Source: Sipunculus nudus
Taxonomy: Eukaryota; Annelida; Sipuncula; Golfingiida; Sipunculidae
Direction: 5' to 3'
Assembly (NCBI GenBank): GCA_026874595.1
Contig: CM049309.1
Span: 75,462,723-75,526,722 of the forward strand
Length of the DNA stretch: 64,000 nt
The translations under genes were made by a program, and so were the position numbers. The notes beneath the pieces are model-generated. The model made no database searches, had not been told where the DNA came from, and saw only the letters and a list, made by a program, of their open reading frames with translations. Below are positions 1-13,500 of this stretch, piece by piece (within the stretch, counting starts at the first letter, position 1; each line of letters starts with the position of its first letter).

Positions 1-1210
1 CATGCATTGATTTTACTAATTTTTTTAGCTCAGCTGACTGAAAGTCAACTGAGGTATAGGTATGGTGCTTTGTCCGGCGTCCAGCCGGCTGTCCATTGGC
101 AGGGCACAAATAATCGTAACCGCTGGACCTAGAAACTTCTAAGTGTACATCAAGGGAGGTAAAAAAAAATCTCCTTGGAAACTTGAAATTTGGTCAGTGT
201 GACCTCTGAGCTATTCAGCTTGTAAGTACCCCCCAGAATAATTAAAAATTTGATACAAAACCTCCAGTAGCTTGATAAAATGTGCATGGATTGCCTTGAA
301 TATTGACCATGACTAGTTTTATCATTTCCCAGAACTGATGGTGCCACCTGATTTTTTTCTAATATTTACAATTTTTTTTTTCAAAATGTTTTAAAAAAAA
401 ATCAAAACCCATTGTGTTTATTGATTATGATTGGTTTCTTCACTTCTTGAAGACTGATGGCATCACCTGTATTTTCTCAATTTTTGATGCATTTTTTCTT
501 TTATTTTGAGACTACTTAATTATAATGATACTATCAGATTTGCAACTGTGATTTCATCTGTCTTGAAACCTTGTGTGTTTATTAGGGTCCTGCTTGAATA
601 AGTGGATGCCCTATATTAATCACCCTGTCCATCTGTTTGTCTGTTCACCTTTCTGTATATCTGTCAATATTGTTTCCTGGATTTACATATGGATTTCAAA
701 CTTGACTTATACATGGCCCACCTCTAATATAATAACTTTTGAGGTCAAAGGTCAAGGTCACAGGACCCACATAAACTGATCACTGGACCCATATTTAGAA
801 AAAGCTCATAAACATATCCTTATAGACTAAATCAGCTGAGCATTGAGACCAATGGGTCCGTAGTTTTACAATTTAGCAAGTTCAAAAGACCTATGTTATA
901 TCTTATAGTTTTGCAGATAATTTAATGCATATGATTGGTTTATCAAATCTTTTTCCATAATGTTTTGAGAATGATAATCATTTTTTGAAACAATGGCAAG
1001 TTTACAAACCAGGTCACTTATCAATAAACACTTCATTCACATCCCAGGTTATTAATGAATTTTAATTGCCAGATATTTATTTTGCCATATTTTGCATGGA
1101 TTAACTCACGGGTTTGTCACGCTTTACCTTCAGTAAATCATTTTGTATAGTAAGCTCCACATATTCCTGTTCTTAGAATTATTTAGAATTTAGTATGTCT
1201 GAACTCATAG
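1..1210. repeat. Upstream AHI1 intron with repeat remnants
   Basis: No exon could be placed here. The segment from about 25 (ttttagctcagctgactg) resembles one at 17050-17300 (ttttagctcaacagactg), so it is a dispersed repeat. At 742-760 a second repeat holds three AGGTCA half-sites. Confidence 0.4.
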
Positions 1211-4200
1211 CTTGAGAACATCAAGAAAGGGATTGGTGTACGTAAGGATGAGGAGGATGAAGCGATGCTTGCAAACACGTACGACCCAGATGACATCAAG
1301 GGAGAGAAGAGTAACAAGAGGAGAGAACGAGAGCGCAAACTCAAACAACGTGAAGGTATATAATTTATTACAAGTTATATAATAAAACATTTGGTATGTT
1401 TCATTGCATGGACTAACATAGGTGACTACTGACTGGAGCCATCTTCACCTCTGGCTTTTAGCCAAAACAATTCCCAAAATGGAATAGCCTCATTTTGACT
1501 GCACCACAAGGGGGACCTCCCTTTGTTTCCTGGTAAGGGTCTCAGTTTCCTTCCATGTCATCATGTTTTTAAACATTGGCTCAGGCTGTCTGACACTTTT
1601 CAGTTTTTGTCAGGCCTTCATGCATGATTGCCTGACTCAGTTCTTGTTAGTAGAGAAGTGAGAACTCGGAACAATGTCTAAAGCCCCAAGAAGTGATGCC
1701 TACTGTGTCACTTGCCCCCTTCTCTCAGAGTTTGTTTCTACTCAAAACTAACCTCTCCCAGCTGGATATTGTGGGGATGGCTAGGACTACTTGCTTCAAA
1801 TGTCAAACTTTAAAATTAGAATTTGTTATCTGTCAAGGAAACAATTTCTGTTGACATTCACACGTGCATTCTTATGAAATATTACTTATTCTGTAGAGTC
1901 CTTACCACAAAAACACCCATGTTTATGTAATTTGCCTTACAACAATTCTTATCCAACAGGAATGGACTACATTACCCTCTTCACTACATTTATACCTATG
2001 CCACTGGTGTATTAAGAACCCCCAGTGCATTGTGGGCATAGCATTTCTATACCTACAATCCTTAACCAGCAGTCCTACTTCCTTTAGTCTGATTCTGCAT
2101 AGTGTGTCACTGTGCTACAATCTGCCTCTTTGGATCACCCAGTGAGACGTTACTTTTGTTTTCTGGACTTAGATGGTTGTTCAGCTCCTCCCCTCAAGAA
2201 AGAAAATAGCTAACTTAAAGATTAATTAAGATTCCCACCTTGGTGAAAGGGTTCATGTTGGACCCACCATTCTTTTACATTCAAGGCACCTTTAACTTTT
2301 GAAACTAATTGCTCAGGTGGGCAAGTTATGTAGAGCTTTTACTTGTCATGCATGAATTTTACTTGTCCTACTGAAAACAATGATAGCAGCCACAAACACA
2401 AAAAATGTTTAACATGGTTATTTGCTACAATATACTTGTTCAGTCAGCAATTTGTTGATAATACTTATCTTTAGCATTTGCACAGATAAACAAAAGGGTA
2501 CTTTAATATGATATGATTTCTTTTGAAAAAAATGCTAACTAAAGATTAGTAAGGATTTAGTTAGGATTCACACCTTCATGTAAGGGTTCATGTTGGACCC
2601 ACTTTCTTAGTCAGGCAAGTAGGGTGCCCATTTTTAGTTGCTCTGCCACAGTTTAGTGTAACTTTTACTTACCCCATGCAAGCAGTTAACTGTTAATGTC
2701 AAGCCCTGTAACTGTGTGGTTAAATATGCTCTTTACCATTATTACAGGTATAGACAACACAGGGTATGAGAAGGACCAAGATGTGCCAGAGAAAGAGCCA
2801 AGGAAGAAAAAGAAGGTGAAGAAACCCGTACAGGATGTAGAAGCTCTGGAAAGGTATAACCCTGTTGTTAATTATCTCAGGCTATGTCTTACATTATACA
2901 GGGATCAAGTTATCCTAGATTTTCTTTACATTTATTCAGAACTACAACACATAGCATCATTTATTGGCTGTGTCTTGGTTAACGACAATTTACTTCACAT
3001 TTATTCAGATCAATTACAGTACAGCACCTTTTATCTGAACAACTCGAAGGAAAAAAGTTTTGTTCAGATAAACAATCATTCAGATAAATGATTTTGTATT
3101 TGATTGCCCCAAGATAATTGTTGCCAACCTGCTGCTGAGTACTGGTGTATCAGATAATGACAAATCCTTTGAAATTCTGTTATGTGGCAATTGCTTTTCC
3201 ATAAATTCAATATATAATGTAAAATATATTTAAATTACAGCTGAATATCCCTGAAAAAAATAATTTAATTTTATACCTGAAGCATGTCATATGTAGCTGC
3301 AGTAAAAACTAAAATGACATGCTGTGACTTAGAAAATCTTTACTGAAAAAAAAATAATGCTAAAAAATGTGATTTTATAATATGTTTAGGTAAAAAAAAA
3401 TTTCTTTTATTTTGACTTAGGTTACCGTGTAATGTTTTGTTTGTTTAAGTTAAAAACCCTTGCCATGATTGCCTAATTGAAAGTGGCACTGAGAAAATCA
3501 GACCAGCGTGTCAATTTTTCACACCTGCTACCCATCGTTAGTTGCATCACTTAATCTGCATTATCACTTCTGATCTCTGTATATTTTGATGGAATTAGCG
3601 ATTTTGTATTCCAGCTTTTCTGATAATTTTTCCATTGTTCAGATTAAATATGGTTGGTTGTCTTTGTAAATTCTGGATAAATACTTTTCAAATAAATGAT
3701 GTTCAGATAATGATGCTCCACTTTAATTTGGTTTTCCTAAAGAACCTTAATATAAGCCAAACAAGATTTAACTGCCCAGAGATTTTCTATAACATAATCA
3801 TCGTGGTGCATCAGATTTTATTGGTTTGTAGTTTTGATCAGACTTTGTAAGATCTTGTTTTACCTTAGCATTAATGTTAGATTTAACAGTTTGTAATCAT
3901 CCTTGATAGGGAGCTGCCCTCCCCTGAACCAGCAGCTGCTCCAGAGGCAGAAATAATTGAGGAACAAGGAACAGAAAAACACAAGAAGAAAAAGAAAAAG
4001 AAGAAGACAACACCAGTCCAAGAGGATCAAGAACTGCCAGTTAGTGTTTCACATTTACATCAGTGTGCAGTTGTTTTGGGCTTAATTATTGATTGAGTCA
4101 GTGATTGGTCAGTTTTCTTTGTAATCTATTAAAATGGATGCATTTTTATGAAATGATCAATCATGATTATGTCTCTTATCACAAAATGTCAATATTTATG

Positions 4201-4511
4201 TATATTTGAATTTTGATTTGCTGAACATGGGTAGATAGCATATATTAACATTTCTTTTGATATTCAGCCATACTTTTATTTAAAAAGATTGATGATTGAC
4301 ATCAACCATTATCCTGACATCTAGCCCTGTCTGTTGGTCCTGTGATAATCTTCTCTATCTCATATGATGCTCCACTTGTTGTAGGGGTTGACAGGGAGTC
4401 AGGAGAACCTGATGAAGGAGCTGGAAGCACATCATGATGCTCCGGCTGCTGAACCTGTGGAAGATCCAGATAAACCTACTGTCAAGAAGAGGAAGAAAAA
4501 GAAGAAGAAAT
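1211..4511 (+). CDS. AHI1: AHI1 exons 1-4 of the window: charged, lysine-rich N-terminal region
   Basis: Four exons (1211-1355, 2748-2853, 3910-4039, 4385-4511) encode residues 1-169 of the visible protein. The first is a charged [13 protein letters not shown] stretch, probably helical or coiled coil. Each of the next three runs from an acidic or Pro/Ala-rich part into a lysine block near its end: [18 protein letters not shown] and KKRKKKKKK. This repeated layout suggests internal exon duplication, but only composition is shared. The lysine blocks could act as nuclear or nucleolar signals or as acidic-partner binding patches. The region is poorly conserved among jouberins, so assignment rests on continuous phase into the C2-like exons. 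Intron 1355-2748 shows only repeats, and a TC microsatellite (4542-4563) follows the fourth exon. Confidence 0.82.
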
Positions 4512-7500
4512 GTAGGTTAAAATCAGTGTCTCGAGTCCTCCATTTCTCTCTCTCTCTCTCTCTCCCTGGCTGTCTCTCTAAAATTGTCTTTCTGTCTGTC
4601 TCTCACACATATTTACTCAAACTTACATCTATTCTGGATGTTGTTGACCATACTTAAAATTATGATGACATCAGGTGAAGTCAGTATGGAAGTTATTTAT
4701 GTTTGTATTTATTTTATTTAATGTTGAGACCAGTAATTTTGCAGATAACATATTTTATAACAAAATTTTTTCTAAACACTGATGCATAAAATTAATCTTG
4801 AATTAATTGAATATAATTTTTTTTTCAATATTTCATTTTATTTTACTTATTTTTTATTTTTATATAAAAATGTTTCAGTTATGTGAAAGTATGCATTCAT
4901 TAACAGAAAATGTTATGTAAAATATCATCATAAATGTATAGTTATTGAAATCTGGATAATTAAATAGTTAATTAATATGAGAAACCCATATGCATTCACT
5001 TAAGGTGATTTCCTGTAACCTCGCTCCGATTCACTATGTCGCTCTTTCAGCAGGTTTATAATTTGTATGAATATCTGTAATTATATTTTCTAGTGCCTGA
5101 GGAGACAGAGGTTCAGATTGATGCTCGACCAGAAACGGAGGCTGGAGCAGAAGGAGGGGCAGAGGATGAGGAGGCGGCCGCAGCTGATGAACCTTTGAGA
5201 GATGATGGGCGTGTTGCAGGGGTTACAGTACATCGTACTGACAAGCTCAAAACTGACTTCTTTGTGTCTCATCCAATGGTTAGAGTGACTGTTATTGATG
5301 AAGATACTGGACAGTATCTGAAGAAACTTAACAAGTAAGAGTAACCTTCATTAGGCCATTGTGACAGTTACCCTAGATCCCAAGACAGGATGGTTTGCAC
5401 TGAGAAAATCAGTGGGGGCCTCTGTGTGTACATGTGTGTGTGTGAGTGATTTGTCACTCGTCCTGTTTGTCATTTGTCCAAATGAGAAAACTGGATGTAA
5501 ATATCTATTAAACAAAGAAACAGTTATTGTGTCTGATATATATAAAACTTTTTTTTTGTTTGTTTCAGATGACTTATTCTAGGACTGCTTGTATATAAAT
5601 TGTAATTCATGAGACATGTAAAGATTGTTTTGTTATGAGGTCAAAACATTTTAATGAATCTGATCTATTCATATGAACTAATTATATCCTGTTTGATCCA
5701 ATTTCTTTGCTGATAATATCATTTGTCAGCATGAAAATGTAACCATATTAATAATGCACCAGTTAAGAATGATTATTTCTCCCAATTTTGACTCAGTGCT
5801 TTGCATTATATTTAGAAAGAATATTTCTCTATTTTTTATAATTTGGATTTTCTTATGGTTCATCTAGTACAATGCATGCAATGATAAATATACTGTTTCA
5901 GGGCTCCCATTGGATCTTTTATTTTCCTATGAAAGCATTGTGTCTTTTATAATTCCTTTATTTTCTACCATTTAGACCATGATCTCCTATATTTTCCTTG
6001 CACAGTCATGTTTGATATATATCTGTTATTACTTAATAATTAAATTTATAAAAACCTATAATTATTAAAATCATGCATCTCTTTTTGAAAACTATGCTTT
6101 TAAGTGATGCAGTATACAAGGACAGCCATCTACCAAATAAACAGTCCTTTAGAAGCTTCTTGGAAAATAGATAGTCAGGTTAATTTAGTATTTAAAACAC
6201 TTTTGTACAGTGAGAACTTGTATATTTTCCAATATTTTGGCTGAAATTTCCTGATAAACTGCTATAATTTTGTATATTTCTTGTAGAGCCTTAATTGACA
6301 CTGGTGTGGCTGATTGTGTTTGACCTTGTGTTTACAGGGGGAAAGCTGTCAGTGCCTACTATGAGAAGGAGAACGTGGATTACATACTTCCCATCATGAC
6401 ACAGCCATTTGACTTCAAACAGAAAAAGTAAGCATTCAGCTAATTTCAGTCTTTTTCACTTTGAATAATTATGATCAATAAAAAATATGATTAAATTTTT
6501 TAACATTTTGTTGTTTCACTTAAAATTACAACAAGACTAGCTCTGAAGACTGAATATTGAAACTCTTACAATACAGACCTCTGTTTGATAGACTTTTCCA
6601 GTAAACACAGTTGTGATGGTGTACATCTTACTTTTATTTCAACAAGTAAATGCTCATGAAAATACTGGTGTCTTCATGTGACATGTGCCTGCCAAATCAG
6701 TGCATTACTATACTAAACTCTTAATAATTACAATATCCCATTCACACTGTTATATAAATTGTATACATCTTTATGTATTTCAATATTTTCTTTTTCATGA
6801 TCAGGAGTTCCCAATAATATGAGCTAGATTAAATAATCTCTTGAAACTTTATTCAATAAGTTGAAAGACATACAATCTCTGATAAAAAATATTTGCCTTT
6901 AAGCTAGGAATGGGACCCCTTATATGTATACCAGTATATGTCAATGACCTTTGCTCTTTCCAGATCAACATTGCCTATTTGGGAAGAACTGTTATTGTTC
7001 AATGAAAATTTCCATTATTTCACACAGCCAGACTCAAAAGCCATTATGTTCTTTGAGGTAAGCAATTTGAGAAATTAGCACTTTAAGCATGCACTGAATT
7101 TTCTCCCATGTTGGTTTTGTGTATTGTATTTATGTATGTTAGACACACCAAAATATAACTGAGATTGACCTTACATCTAACAGGTCATTCCGTTTACAAT
7201 TTAGACATTTTCAGTTAAATTTTACGTAGGGTATTTGCATATTTCATTAATGTTGTGTAAGTGGCATTTCTGTGAATCATGTCTTTAATTTTAAACATTT
7301 ATTTGACATATGATGTCTGTACATGTAATTTGGTTCTTAATTATATTATGGACTGCCAACAGATTTCTTGATTTTAATTGATATATTTATCTATTTGATT
7401 AATGTTGGGTTCAAACTTTATTTGTTTGACAGCTGTAAACATTTTACTTAGTATATAATTTTATCACCTAATAGAAGATGCATCTCAACATACCACTTTG

Positions 7501-10500
7501 ATTCACAGCTAGAAGAGCTGACATGGCATAATTTTACATTTTATTGATCTTCAACTACTTACATTTGATGGCACCTGCAGGACTGTCAACTGTATTTTAA
7601 TTCTGTCATTGACAGCTGGTTGATTTTGTGAGTATGAACAGAGCTGGTATTCAGTACAACAGAGCTCAACAGGAGGGAGGGTGGCACCACATTGCTTGGG
7701 CATTTCTCAAGGTAACAGTTAAAAGAGACTTGGATCTGGCCAGTTTTGCAGATAAGATATGTACTAAACCTAATGTGTTTCTTAGAAATATTTTCACACC
7801 CATGCCATCTGTCTATCCAGCACCATGCTGTTAATTTTTACCTCCTGAATGGGATATATCTCAAAAATATAAAACATAGGTACTTCATTTCAGCCAGGCA
7901 GGGGTATACCAACAAAATCTTAATCAAATTTGAGAATGGTCACCTTGACCTACTTTTCAATGTCACTGACTACAATACCCATGAGATGTACTTCTCCTTC
8001 CACCAAACATTATACATATATTTAAAAAACAAAGAGTTGCTTGATCCAGCTCCATTTCACAGTTTGCCCCTACTATTGCTAAGGATATCTTGTTTTCACA
8101 AGTCAACCCATGCAGAGTTTATAAACTATTAATCATCATATAGAGCTAGATCTATATCCCTTCTTTAATGAGACTTGCAAAGGTCACTGTACTACATGCA
8201 TCTTAAGGTAATTTTATGACTTGAACCAGAGACATTTGTACAGATATACATCTGTAGTCATGCAGAAGTTTCCCACTTGTTACTGTTACCACAAATATAC
8301 ACTGTCCTTCTGCTGAAGGATCTTGTTAGCTCCTTCATATATTTTGACTAGTTAATCTATTGCAGTTTGTTAAGAAAATTATGCATTATGAAGTCTTGTA
8401 CATCCATGCATTATTCAATGTTGTTTCAATAATATTATAATAATTATCAAATCTCATGTAATATAAGTAGTGTTTTTTCTTTCTTCATATTTTTCATGGA
8501 AGTATGTTAACAAGAAAGTAAATCTTTGCTTGTTTTGTTGATCTGTTTCATCCCAGAAATAGCTTTTTCTGCCAGTATTAGTTGTGTCAGTCATGCTGAC
8601 CATTTCAAAATATTTAACTATTTAAATTCATAGTAATTTGTATAGAAAAATGATTTTTCTTGTATATTGATTACAGTTGGTAGGTTCCACTGGTAATCCT
8701 AACACAGACAAGAAAGTGAGACTACAGCTGTTTCAACCTCCAACTAGATTACGGACCAAACCAGACCAACCCATGGTAAGTAGAGTCTCCTGTCTATTCT
8801 TACTGTATGGAGATATACATAATTTTACTTTAAGCAGAATATTTTTCTTGAAATCAGATGCAGTCAATATTACTTCTTTAGAGAGAATAAGTTAGACAAA
8901 AAAATTTGTTATTTCTTATTCAAGCAATAAAACCTAATTAAATTGTTTTACCAACCACTTTATAAACAGTCTGCTTTATAAACAGTGTTATGTGTTAATG
9001 TCTCAGAAGTTGGAACCGTGAGTTTAACAAAAGTATGAAAAGTTTTTATACCGGCTTCTGTGGCCCATGGATTAGCGAGTTGGAATCTCATCTGAGGTGA
9101 TGAGATTTTTCACAGTGGGCCCCCACTTAGGGTGAGCGCTCTGCAGGCTTAATGGGAAGGCTGTCCCCAATGGCCATGTTTCATTCACAAACAAGTGTGC
9201 CTTTCAGGGGTTCCTCGGTGGCATGACCCAGCAATGGAGACAATTACGCACCAAGGACCCACAGGTGCAATAGTCACAGGGCCTGATTGACATAGGGATA
9301 TAAAATGAGAGCAAGCATTTGATACGGCCCTGTTATGTAGTCAGAAACCAGAATTGATTTCTGTAGATGTACATATACATAGTTTAGTTAGCATTAAAAT
9401 AAATGGAGATGGTTACTTCCACCAAAAAAAATAGTTTTTATTATTTCTAAATCATGAGATTTGCGGATACTATGTTTTCAGCTGCACGCCGCCGCTGCCG
9501 CCGCCGCCGCCACTGCTTAGGTGTCCGGAGAACTCCTCCGTAACCGCTGGGCTGAATTTTACGAAACCCGGGATTATGTTCGTGTCACATGTGAACTGCT
9601 GCACCCCAATTTTGTTTTGACCTCTGTCCTTTCCTCTGCGCTCTGCGTCCGTTTGTGTGTCTGTTTCCACACATAAACCCACATATCTCGGGAACCGTTT
9701 GACGAATCGGGACAATTTTTTTGCACAAATGTAGCCCTTGGAGAGCTTAATAACATACACAAAAAATGGTGACACCTGCAACCATGTTTGCACAGTGTCC
9801 ATCTGTTCGTCTGCCTTGGGTTAAAATCACTCATATCTCTGCAGTGATTTGACTAATTCACCTGAAATTTGGCATGCGTATACATCCTGGATAGCTTTTC
9901 TTGATTTTATGACAGGTGGCGCCACCTACATTCACGTTTACGCTGCAGACATCCAAGCTCATATCTCGGGAACCGTTTGACTGATTGGGCCAAAATTGTG
10001 CATGTGTATAGAGCTCACATAGCTCTTTATCATACGCAATACTGGTGGCGCCACCTGCAGCCATTTTTGCACAGTATCCATCTGTTTGTCTGCCATGGGA
10101 TAAAATCACTCATATCTCGGCAGTGGTTTGACATATCTGCCTAAAATTTTGCAGGTTTATACATCCCCGACAGCTCTCTTGATTTTATGACAGGTGGCGC
10201 CACCTGCATTCTAGTTTATGCAGCAGACATCCAAGCTCATATCTTTGGAACCGTTTGACTGATTGGGCCAAAGTTTTGCATGTGTATAGTTCTCACATAG
10301 CTCTTTCTCATACGCAAAACTGGTGGCGCCACCTTCATACATTTTTGCACAGCGTCCAACTGTTTGTCTGCCACAGGCTAAAATCACTCATAAACATATA
10401 GTGGTTTGACTTATCTGCCTCAAATTTTGCATATGTATACAACTTGGATGGCTTTCTGGATTTTGTGGTAGGTGGCACAACCTACATACACCATTTGGCT

Positions 10501-13500
10501 GCAGACATCCATGCTAATATGCAACACTTCACTCTATTTCCCCTTGCCACTCAATCCATGCCTCACTTCACCCGTTCCACTCTGATTTAGGCAGATACAT
10601 GTAGTCGCTTGTCGACTACCCGTATTCTAGTTTTACTAATGTATTGAACTTACTGGATGTTTAATTCCTGGTTAGATCATTGATTAAATTAAACAGAGTC
10701 ATATGAAATTAGATTTTGATGCTTGCTACATCACTCTTTATAGATTTTTCATGCATTTTATATGCATGATACTAGAAAGTATCTGACCAGTGTGTAAGTG
10801 GTACCTGATATGACAGATGATTCCATAAGACTATAGGACAGACAACTGTAAATGTCAACCATTTTTCAGTATGATTACACACATGACCTGTCCCCAATGT
10901 AATATTCACTTGTTCCACTTGGTATCTAGAGGAGTATTTTTTGAAAACCATAAACTTACTTTGTCAAATTGAGATGATCCTGGTAGCCTTATACACTTGT
11001 CTGTTATTGTTTGATTCAGATATATCAGTGGTTTAAGAGTCGTCAGAGGCTGCCCTATCCGTCCACACTGTATGTCACTGTTAAAGGCATCATTCCACCT
11101 GAAACTGTCCAGCCCGGAATAAGATCAATGAATGCTCTTCAAGAGGTGAGTTGATATATGGGTTTTTTTTCAGGTCAAAAATTTATTTGAGAAATTATTG
11201 GTCTGCAGTTTCCAGGTTTCACATTCCCAGCAGAAAATATAAGGGCTCATCTCAATTTATATAATGTGGGGCATATTTACAGGAAAGTATAGAAATCGGT
11301 TATCTGATTTTTGTACTTAAAGCTGAATCTAAATGAAAACCTGTAGGCTAGTGTCTGAATATTAAATAAAACAACTAATTTTGTTAGTCTTAAACAACCA
11401 TTTCAATATCTAGGTCACCTTCCCAGTCTTGTGCATCTTGTGTCATGATAATGCCATTATCATAAGACTGCTGATGGATAAACATTTCGTGATTTTATTG
11501 TCTAAGATGATTCTCGTGAAAAATAGATATCAGTCCACTGTCACTTTCCTTACTTTCTTCCACTTAATGAAATCTGCAGGTACTGTTCCCTGAAAAAGGT
11601 TAATTGTTGTATCACTCATATTTACAAGAGCTAGATGATATGATGGTGGACTAAGAAATATATGATCAGCCCGGAGTACTATGACTAAATCTGATGGTGT
11701 GACCATTTGATTAACAGGAAAAAGGTAGAGCTACATTTGATGACCTTCAAAAGACATCAGACCATACAGGATTATTAACAGGGTGAGTAAAACATGGTTC
11801 CCTCTACTCAAACAACTGTTAACAGGTTATAGACTTCCCTCGAATAATTTTTTTTTATATATAAATTTATTAAGTCCTTTAATAAGCCCTGTCTCTCAGA
11901 AAGAAGTAGTTTCCACTTCAGTGGGGAAATTACACAAGTAAGATCAAGGAAACTCTTGCATATAAAATACACAAGTAATGTAAAGTGACTACTGGAAACA
12001 GAGAATAGATTAAAGTATAGACACCAAATTATTGCACTTGGAGTTTGTTTTTGTATTGTTTTCTATACAAATGCAACTATTAATCATGTCTCAGTGACAC
12101 CTATTTTACATTTTTTCTTGTGTTAATGTCTTATTTAGAATGTAAATCAGTTTAAACCTGAATGGCAAATATTAAATATAAAGGAGTAAGATATATAATG
12201 ATTCATTTCAAGCAAAGACACAAGATGGTGCTAATGATAATTTGTGGTACCTTGATATCCCATTGATATAAGTATCATGATTGTATATAAATTTATAACA
12301 GTACTACAAATGTGAACAAGAAGACTCCTGCAGCTTGGAACAGGCTGCCAGGTCAAGTTTGTAAAATCCCCAACTGTTTGCTGTTGAGTCTGGCAGCTGG
12401 ACAAAAAGGCTGTTTTGTCCTCAAGTTTTCACCAGATGGGAAGAGTCTGGCCTGTGCCTGCCATGACAGGGATGGGTATCCTATTATCATTTATGAGGTA
12501 GGTCTCCAGTCTAAGGATATATGATATTAATGGTGGGCATGTAGTCATGAGGGTGTCATTTTATTGACATATTTGATTTGACATCAATTTGTAATACAGT
12601 GATAGTTTTACATTTGAAGTTGATAAAAGTTATATGTGTAGCAGATATCACATTTTAAAATTTTCTGAATATTTTGTTTAGAAAGTATTAAATTTTAGTT
12701 TAACAATGATATGTACAGTGTTAGAATCATATTATGTAGAACTATGTATATGTTTATTAAAATGATTTAAATATCTAAAAAAATAGAAGAATAGAATAAT
12801 TTAAGAGAGAGAGAGAGATAAGGAGGGAAGGGCTATGAGAGGGGTACAGGGATTTTGGTGTGAAAGAATGTGTGCACTATTTAGATGCATGTATGGATGT
12901 GTTACTGCTGTGAGTCTGGTTATTGAAGATTTGGCACTATAATACTATACTTACAACCAATGCATGAACATTTGCAGTGACCGCATGCTATTTATTTAAT
13001 TTATTTAATTATGAATAATCCAAAATAAACTCTTCAAACCTAAATCCTTACTGTCATTCTCTTTGTATCACAGATTCCCAGTGGCAGAATGAAAGGCCGA
13101 CTCCTGGGTCACTATGGGATCATCTATGAGGTACACTGGTCTAACGACAGCAAACGATTGGTCTCTGCCTGCTCTGATGGTACAGCCAGGTAGGCCATAC
13201 ATATTTCAGAGACGGTGGCACAGATAAAATTTATAATGCATATTAGATGTCAGCCATTCTGTTTGTTTCTTCACAGGTCATGTGATATAGGTGCAGCATG
13301 CTCTAGGGTACTTGAAATAGTGAAAATATACACCCATTATGTAATTGACAGTCTTTAAAATCAATTTTACAGAATATCTGGTCATGGAAATATACATAAT
13401 CTGTCAGTCAGTCACTGGCATCTGACTGGTAACTAATGAAGCATTTCCCCTGATAACCTGGTGAGTTGAACATTAATTTAACTACATGTGCAGAGTATAC

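Noticed and set aside
4542..4570. Continuation of AHI1 exon 4 into a Ser/Leu-rich tail
   Set aside because: The frame reads through a TC microsatellite after a good donor at 4512; the next exon joins in phase.
7746..8132. 128-codon plus-strand open frame after AHI1 exon 7616-7711
   Set aside because: The exon ends with a good donor at 7712, and the next conserved jouberin block is at 8677; the frame is intronic.
9040..9130. tRNA gene
   Set aside because: Only an A-box-like word is present; there is no B box, cloverleaf or terminator.
9470..10109. Three minus-strand open frames of 83-110 codons
   Set aside because: They are produced by the 279-bp tandem repeat; the repeated peptides follow the DNA period and no family matches.
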